Shown here piece after piece: positions 27,245 to 32,400 of a stretch of DNA of 32,400 nucleotides; the first letter of the stretch is position 1; each line of letters opens with the position of its first letter. The position numbers and the translations under genes were made by a program. The notes under the pieces are model-generated. The model searched no databases. It was not told where the DNA came from and worked only from the letters and a program-made list of their open reading frames with translations. This DNA is from Actinomycetota bacterium. Lineage in GTDB: Bacteria; Actinomycetota; Actinomycetes; Nanopelagicales; Nanopelagicaceae. The stretch lies in NCBI GenBank assembly GCA_016870835.1, contig VGAG01000013.1, positions 1 through 32,400 of the forward strand, in the 5' to 3' direction.

Positions 27245-28403
27245 CTGTTTGTGCTCGAGTCTCATCTCGATGTTTGCGCAGATAAACCATAAAGGGTGTT
27301 CCACCGGTTCCCACAGCTGAGGGGTTTCCGGGCGCTTTTTGAGCCTGGGCATGTATGTATTGGCCAGCATATTCAAGATGCATAGCCCTGAAATCACCCA
27401 GTAGCTCAACCGATTGATTAAATAATTCGGAGGTTTTGGCTCTTGCAACCTTAGTTACAAAGTCCCGAACGCTTGGACCTTTCTCAACCGCTTCGATAAA
27501 TTTCACATGCTGCGGAGGCATGTATTCACGCATCTCCATTAGATACTCGCGCAGTTCATCTCTCTCGTGCTCAATCCCAAGCACGCCATCTAGTGCGGGA
27601 ACTATTGCGCTCTGGGCTCCGGTCTCGCCCCGATACTTCATACCTTTGCCACCTAAATCAGAAACTCCTTCGTATACGACACCGTTAGGTAGCGCTGGAT
27701 TATTGCGCCATCCAAAAATATAAGGACGTACGCGGTGGAAATAAACATAGGGATCACACTTCTCAGGCATGCGAGCTAAAACGTCGTACATAGACTTAAT
27801 TCCATCGCGTAATTGGGTCAGCGCAATATCGAGCGCATCGGCGTCATTTGCAACTACCGCTTTTTGAGCCAATTCGATTGCATGTAGCGCAATACCGGCT
27901 TTCTTCTCAATATCAATGTGAATAATTATGAACCACTCTTCATCTTGGCCGCCTAGAAAACATTGCAGAAGCGCGATATTTCCGCACTCAACACCATCAC
28001 TTGCGCGAAGCCGATACCAATTATCAATTGAGTAGGAGGCGTAACTGAGTATTGGGGGCCGACCAACCAACTTTCCTACTTCATACCAGGGTTTTGCTAA
28101 GACTGAAGGGATTGTCTGTGCCGCAACTTCTTCAGACCATTGGTATGCCATTCCTATATATGAGAGCGCGAGCATCGCTCTTCTTATCTCACCTTCAACC
28201 TTAAGTGAGGAAACTTGAAAAGGAGGTAGCTCCTCAACGCGCTTTCTAAAATTGGAAGCCATTAAGTACTTCGGCAAATTCCTTGCCATCTCATCCCATG
28301 CTTCATTTCCAGGTGAGAGAGACTTGATTGGATCTTGATGTTGCATGTATCCCCATTCAGGGGAAAGCCCAAATTCAGCTAGAGATACTGCTTTTGTAGC
28401 CAA
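27234..28403 (-). CDS. indoleamine 2,3-dioxygenase family protein
   Basis: 389 residues, similar in length to animal IDO1. Family blocks in order: RPPILSYASY (115-124), DGVECGNIALLQCFLGG, R226 in VRPYIFGWRNNPALPNGVVY (expected substrate-binding Arg), GETGAQSAIVPALDGVLGI, MPPQHVKFIEAVEKGPSVRDFV, H342 in FRAMHLEYAGQYI (expected haem ligand), and the GTGGTPFMVYL end. IDO opens the indole ring of tryptophan to N-formylkynurenine using haem and oxygen. The start is TTG 28401-28403 with GAGGT seven bases upstream, three bases after the dppDF stop, so it belongs to the transporter operon. Whether tryptophan is the true substrate is inferred. Confidence 0.85.
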   Translation of the reverse strand: MATKAVSLAEFGLSPEWGYMQHQDPIKSLSPGNEAWDEMARNLPKYLMASNFRKRVEELPPFQVSSLKVEGEIRRAMLALSYIGMAYQWSEEVAAQTIPSVLAKPWYEVGKLVGRPPILSYASYSIDNWYRLRASDGVECGNIALLQCFLGGQDEEWFIIIHIDIEKKAGIALHAIELAQKAVVANDADALDIALTQLRDGIKSMYDVLARMPEKCDPYVYFHRVRPYIFGWRNNPALPNGVVYEGVSDLGGKGMKYRGETGAQSAIVPALDGVLGIEHERDELREYLMEMREYMPPQHVKFIEAVEKGPSVRDFVTKVARAKTSELFNQSVELLGDFRAMHLEYAGQYIHAQAQKAPGNPSAVGTGGTPFMVYLRKHRDETRAQTVTK

Positions 28404-28406
28404 TTT

Positions 28407-30047
28407 TTACCTCGCTGCGAGTCTTGCCTCGCGCCGCTTTCGCTGCTCGGCTGGGTCTGGGACAGGAACGGCTGCGATGAGGCGCTGGGTATAAGGGTCT
28501 TTCGCGCTCTTCAAGATCGCATCGCGGTCACCGACTTCTACCAATCTTCCATCCTGCATAACCGCAATCCGGTGCGCCAAGATATCTACGACTGCAAGGT
28601 CGTGAGAGATAAAGAGGCAGGCGAACTTCAACTTATCTTGAAGCTCGAGCAAGAGATCTAAGAAACGTGCTTGAACTGAAACATCAAGAGCTGAAGTTGG
28701 TTCATCTGCAATCAGAAGGTCTGGGGTTAGTGCAAGGGCTCGGGCGATACCAACGCGCTGGCGCTGTCCACCAGAGAGCTCATGTGGGAATCTATTTCTA
28801 TATGAGCGCGGTAACTCAACCTGCTCAAGTAAATCTTCGACTTTGCGATTTAGCTCATCGCCTTTAGCCAGCTTGGCAAGGAAAATTGGCTCCCCGATTG
28901 ATTCACCAATTGGAAGTCTTGGATTTAGCGAAGAGGCCGGGTCTTGAAAGACGATTCCAGTGTGGCGGCGGATTGGGAAGAGTTCTTTTTGTGAGGCTTT
29001 AGTTATATCTTTGCTAACAATTTCTAGTCGGCCAGATTTGACTGGTAGCAATCCGATAGCTGCTCTACCAACAGTGGTCTTTCCAGAGCCTGATTCACCA
29101 ACAAGACCAACAATTTCGCCGGGGAAAATCTCAAGTGAGAAATCCTTGACCGCAGTAAATGCAGGAATACGACCACGCTTTGGATACTCAATAGTGACGT
29201 TCTCCATCTTCATAACTGGAGCCGCATCTCTCGCTACCTTCAATTCGCGCTTACGCGATGAACCTAACTTGGGAACTGCTGCAAGAAGTTCCTTTGTATA
29301 AGGGTGAGTTGGTCGATTAAAAACTTGATCAGAAGATCCATGTTCAACAGTGAATCCATCCTTCATAACCAAAATCTCATCAGCCATATCTGCAACAACG
29401 CCCATATCGTGAGTAATAAGCAGAATTGCTGAATTAAGGCGGGTCTTTAGGTTACGCATCAAATCAAGGATTTCAGCCTGAATGGTCACATCAAGTGCCG
29501 TTGTCGGCTCATCTGCAACAAGTAGCCCTGGGTCACATGCAAGTGCTTGGGCGATCATCGCACGCTGACGTTGTCCACCAGATAGTTGGTGTGGGTACTT
29601 ATCAAAAGATTGTTCTGGGTTAGGTATTTCAACCATTGTTAGAAGTTCAATTGCGCGGTCACGAGCAGTCTTAGGTCCCATATCGAAGTGATTACGGAGC
29701 GTCTCTACGACTTGGAAACCAATGGTGTAAACCGGATTTAGCGCAGTCATCGGCTCTTGGAAGATGTAGGCAACTTCCTTGCCGCGGAACTTACGAAGGA
29801 CTGAGCCCTTCGCTTTGATCATATCTTCATCTTTTACAAGAACGCTTCCGCTTCTACGAGCGTTTGTGGCCAGCAAGTCCATCAAGCCAAGGGCTGTGGT
29901 CGATTTTCCTGAACCTGATTCACCAACAATTGCTAGAACTTTTCCAGGATGAAGTTCGAAATTCATCTTTACTGCAGCTGGATACCAAACTCCATCGACC
30001 CAGAAGTCGACTGAGAAATCTTCTACCTTTAGGATCGGCTTACTCAT
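28407..30047 (-). CDS. dppDF: dipeptide/oligopeptide ABC transporter, fused DppD-DppF ATPase
   Basis: A 546-residue protein with two complete ABC domains. The first has Walker [10 protein letters not shown] (42-50), LSGGQRQR (155-162) and DEPTTALD (179-186). The second has GESGSGKTT (about 317-325), [17 protein letters not shown] and DEPTSALD. Each half ends with the peptide-transporter signature [12 protein letters not shown] or [12 protein letters not shown]. It powers the DppB/DppC permease encoded upstream on the same strand, separated by an opposite-strand gene. ATG 30045-30047 shares CATG with that gene's start. AGGGG lies ten bases upstream. Confidence 0.95.
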   Translation of the reverse strand: MSKPILKVEDFSVDFWVDGVWYPAAVKMNFELHPGKVLAIVGESGSGKSTTALGLMDLLATNARRSGSVLVKDEDMIKAKGSVLRKFRGKEVAYIFQEPMTALNPVYTIGFQVVETLRNHFDMGPKTARDRAIELLTMVEIPNPEQSFDKYPHQLSGGQRQRAMIAQALACDPGLLVADEPTTALDVTIQAEILDLMRNLKTRLNSAILLITHDMGVVADMADEILVMKDGFTVEHGSSDQVFNRPTHPYTKELLAAVPKLGSSRKRELKVARDAAPVMKMENVTIEYPKRGRIPAFTAVKDFSLEIFPGEIVGLVGESGSGKTTVGRAAIGLLPVKSGRLEIVSKDITKASQKELFPIRRHTGIVFQDPASSLNPRLPIGESIGEPIFLAKLAKGDELNRKVEDLLEQVELPRSYRNRFPHELSGGQRQRVGIARALALTPDLLIADEPTSALDVSVQARFLDLLLELQDKLKFACLFISHDLAVVDILAHRIAVMQDGRLVEVGDRDAILKSAKDPYTQRLIAAVPVPDPAEQRKRREARLAAR

Positions 30048-30672
30048 GAGCGATAACCCCTATCGAAGACTTCTTCAAAACGGTGGTAACCCGGAAGTCT
30101 TCCGCGCTCGAGGAGCTGTTGTTTACACCGTGCTCGGTTACATCTTCTGTGCTGGCATGCTCTACACCGCATTTGTAGATAGTAATTACTCCGCTAGCGC
30201 CAATATTGCTCTCGCCGCAATCATAGCTTTTTTGAGCTTCTCGGTTTTCGCTTGTATTCAAAGACCAAGCATTCTCTTTACTGATCTCGGAATCGGAATC
30301 AAGAATCCCTTCTCCACCATCGTTCTTGATTGGAGCGATGTGAATGATCTCGAGACGAAGTTCGTTCTCACTATCGATTCTAAGCATGGTCCGATCCGTT
30401 GCTGGGCTGCTGTAGGACCCTCTAGATCTCAACATCGAAGAATCCATCCCGGTGACCTTCGGGAAATGCAGCGCGGTTCCCTCGCAATCAAAGCTGCAGA
30501 CTCCCCCAAATCCGATTCGGGAGCTGCTGCTCATATTGCGCGGATCCGAATTGATGACAGAGCAAAAGTTCGAGGCGAGATTATCGAGCATAAGTGGGAA
30601 AGTCACAACATCTCGCTCATCGCGTACTCCATAACTGCTTTTGCGGCGCTTTTGGGTTTCTTTACCCTTTAA
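30046..30672 (+). CDS. PH-domain (bPH_6-like) membrane protein
   Basis: A 208-residue protein. Two membrane helices (about 24-44 and 50-72) are followed by RPSILFTDLGIGIKNPFSTIVLDWSDVNDLE, a pattern typical of small bacterial PH domains, then a polar region and a final hydrophobic segment (189-206). Function is not known for this family. Its ATG overlaps the start codon of divergent dppDF by two bases. TAGGAT ten bases upstream may be its -10. It lies inside the dpp cluster in reverse orientation and ends eight bases before the dppC stop. Confidence 0.82.
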   Translation: MSDNPYRRLLQNGGNPEVFRARGAVVYTVLGYIFCAGMLYTAFVDSNYSASANIALAAIIAFLSFSVFACIQRPSILFTDLGIGIKNPFSTIVLDWSDVNDLETKFVLTIDSKHGPIRCWAAVGPSRSQHRRIHPGDLREMQRGSLAIKAADSPKSDSGAAAHIARIRIDDRAKVRGEIIEHKWESHNISLIAYSITAFAALLGFFTL

Positions 30673-30680
30673 TTTCATGG

Positions 30681-31754
30681 TTAGACACTCTCTCGCTTCA
30701 TAACCTTTGCAGCCAACTTCTCTTTCTTTGTGATTCGCCGCTTCTGGCGTGGATCAAATGCATCGCGTAGTCCATCGCCAATAAAGTTAATACTTAGAGC
30801 GATCGAAATGATGAAGAATCCTGGGTACCAGAATAAGAATGGTCGCGTAGTAAATGCATCTTGGTATTGGTTGATCAATAGTCCAAGTGATACATCAGGA
30901 GGCACAACTCCGAAGCCAAGATAAGAGAGCGCCGTCTCGAGCAAGATTGCGCCAGAAAGAAGCAAGGTCACCGCAACAATAATTACACCAACGGCATTAG
31001 GCAGAATGTGCTTAAAGATAATCCGGCGAGTGGATGCGCCGGCCACACGGGCGGCATCGACGAACTCTCGCTCTCGTAATGTTAAGAACTCGCCTCGAAC
31101 AAGACGCGATAGCCCAGTCCATGCAAACAAACCAAGATAAACCGCGAGGACGATTGCGCCTAAATTTCCAAACTTAGATCCGATAACCGAGCCGACGATA
31201 ACGGCAGGAATTGTGATGATGAAATCAGTAAAGCGCATCAAAACATTGTCAATAACGCCACGGAAATAACCCGCTACGGCTCCTACTATCGTTCCGATTG
31301 TTGCTGCAAAGAATCCAATTACAAACATGACTTGGATGGAGCGTTGTGAGCCCTTCATTACAAGTGAGAAATAGTCGCGTCCAATGTCATCTTGTCCAAA
31401 GGGATGATCCCCAAGCCCAAAGCCATCTCCTCCTAAAAACTTCGGAACTACAGAGATAGTTGGGCAGCCAATGGTGTCATTTGGGCAATCGCCGAAGCGA
31501 AGTTCGGGAATATCGTCCGGATTCCACTTCCACCAACCATTTGTTCTTATCGGACCGAATTGCGAATCCACAGCCGAGAAAACCAAAATCATAATTGAGA
31601 AGAGAAAGAAAACTGAGAAGACGGCCGCTCGATGGCGAAGAAATCTACGTACGATTATCTGGCCCTGACTGAGACCCTCAACCTCTTTATTTGCAATTGC
31701 ATTCTCGCCTGAGGCAACAAGTGAATCCTCTACTTTCTTCTTTTGCTTAATCAT
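30681..31754 (-). CDS. dppC: peptide ABC transporter permease DppC
   Basis: A 357-residue permease. An N-terminal cytoplasmic part and first helix (AVFSVFFLFSIMILVFSAV) precede a periplasm-side loop of about 70 residues. The BPD_transp_1 domain follows, with the coupling loop FVDAARVAGASTRRIIFKHILPNAVGVIIV and the C-terminal SLGLLINQYQDAFTTRPFLFWYPG and INFIGDGLRDAFDPR typical of DppC/OppC. ATG 31752-31754 overlaps the dppB stop by four bases. Confidence 0.94.
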   Translation of the reverse strand: MIKQKKKVEDSLVASGENAIANKEVEGLSQGQIIVRRFLRHRAAVFSVFFLFSIMILVFSAVDSQFGPIRTNGWWKWNPDDIPELRFGDCPNDTIGCPTISVVPKFLGGDGFGLGDHPFGQDDIGRDYFSLVMKGSQRSIQVMFVIGFFAATIGTIVGAVAGYFRGVIDNVLMRFTDFIITIPAVIVGSVIGSKFGNLGAIVLAVYLGLFAWTGLSRLVRGEFLTLREREFVDAARVAGASTRRIIFKHILPNAVGVIIVAVTLLLSGAILLETALSYLGFGVVPPDVSLGLLINQYQDAFTTRPFLFWYPGFFIISIALSINFIGDGLRDAFDPRQKRRITKKEKLAAKVMKRESV

Positions 31755-32400
31755 TTACCAGTTCCTACTCTGATTCTAGGATCAAGTGCTGAATAGAGAA
31801 GGTCCGCAATCAAGTTAGCAATGACGGCGAGCGATGCGGTAATAAAAAAGACGCCCATCAGTAAGTTCAGATCCTGAGTGTTGATAGCCCGATTAAAGAG
31901 AGTTCCCATTCCGTACCAACCAAACACGCGCTCGGTGATAATGGCACCACCCACAATTCCTGCAAAATCAACTACCATGATTGTCGTCAGAGGAATCATG
32001 GTATTTCTAAAAGCATGGCGCATAATTACGGTTCGCTCATTCAATCCTTTAGCGCGCGCAGTTCTAATGTAATCCTGGTTAAGAACTTCAAGGAGGGTTC
32101 CGCGCGAATACCGGATGTAGCCAGCGAAGGAAATTAAAGTAAGGGCAATCGTTGGCAAGAAGAGATGAATCAAGATATCCAGAGTGCTAATCCAAAATTC
32201 ATTCTGTGGTAGAAGTTCTTTCGCCTGGCCGAGCGTTGGAATAGGGCGGAAGTTAACAGCGCCATCTTCCATGTAAGGCTTCCAGGTCTGCATGAACTTA
32301 TCCACGACTATCAAATGAGCAGAAAGTAAACCGGTCAAGATTGTTGTGCGGATGACTGGACCGCGATCAATACGAGCAAATAGGAATGAGACTGCGACCG
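31751..32400 (-). CDS. dppB: peptide ABC transporter permease DppB (5' end outside window)
   Basis: The frame is open to the right edge, so the start is missing; a TTG at 32338 is not the true start. About 216 residues are visible. LPTIALTLISFAGYIRYSRGTLLEVLNQDYIRTARAKGLNERTVIMRHAFRN is the DppB coupling-loop region, and GGAIITERVFGWYGMGTLF with the end LLYSALDPRIR are family marks. It forms the membrane channel with DppC. The peptide-binding protein gene is not in view. Confidence 0.94.
   Translation of the reverse strand, partial: VAVSFLFARIDRGPVIRTTILTGLLSAHLIVVDKFMQTWKPYMEDGAVNFRPIPTLGQAKELLPQNEFWISTLDILIHLFLPTIALTLISFAGYIRYSRGTLLEVLNQDYIRTARAKGLNERTVIMRHAFRNTMIPLTTIMVVDFAGIVGGAIITERVFGWYGMGTLFNRAINTQDLNLLMGVFFITASLAVIANLIADLLYSALDPRIRVGTGK

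Noticed and set aside
30040-30678. 212-residue open frame on the minus strand opposite the PH-domain gene
   Set aside because: Its composition is Ser/Asn-rich with no domain, while the plus-strand frame has membrane helices and a PH-like domain; it is a shadow.

Overview
This window looks like chromosomal core sequence from a small-genome, moderate-GC actinobacterium. The order glyQS - (zur position) - uppS - recO - leuA, a GlnA2-type glutamine synthetase, a mycothiol-reductase-like DsbA-fold protein and an actinobacterial cysteine leader peptide (TRRR..DFGR..CGCC) all point to Actinobacteria. The modest GC, tight packing, overlapping genes and planktonic-type peptide and sugar uptake would suit the freshwater acI group (Nanopelagicales), but that placement is inference. 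There are no phage genes, insertion sequences or CRISPR arrays.

Layout. 1-4960: glycerol kinase (partial), alpha-galactosidase, galT and galK, a galactoside/glycerol block. 4957-11593: an ACT-domain protein, tRNA-Asn, dnaG, dgt, a DUF218 protein, dusB and glyQS. 11594-12084: a degraded zur locus, where a Fur/Zur-type palindrome overlaps a promoter that drives a 46-residue ORF resembling only the C-terminus of Zur, followed by a small double-CxxC protein. 12056-14482: an operon of recO, uppS, a DsbA-fold protein and a hypothetical gene. 14502-19337: leuA with its own leucine leader peptide, glnA2, cysE and cysK, the last preceded by a cysteine leader peptide. 19390-23253: nadE, and divergently panB and an MFS transporter. 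23254-23767: an AT-rich spacer, then a tiny repetitive Lys/Arg/Ala protein and a strong bidirectional terminator. 23785-27244: a MarR regulator divergent from a CPBP membrane protease and an M13 endopeptidase. 27234-32400: a dipeptide/oligopeptide ABC transporter (dppB partial, dppC, fused dppDF) interrupted by an opposite-strand PH-domain gene and ending in an indoleamine 2,3-dioxygenase-family gene.

How the genes work together. The first block can split alpha-galactosides and feed galactose into the Leloir pathway, with glycerol kinase next to it. The last block suggests peptide import, cytosolic peptide cleavage and tryptophan oxidation. The middle is housekeeping plus cysteine, leucine and glutamine synthesis under leader-peptide control.

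A feature of the whole window is a simple promoter grammar. Many first genes of transcription units have a TAnnnT -10 element 6-8 bases before the start codon and no Shine-Dalgarno sequence, which predicts leaderless mRNAs. Genes behind leader peptides or inside operons more often have AGGAG-like sites.
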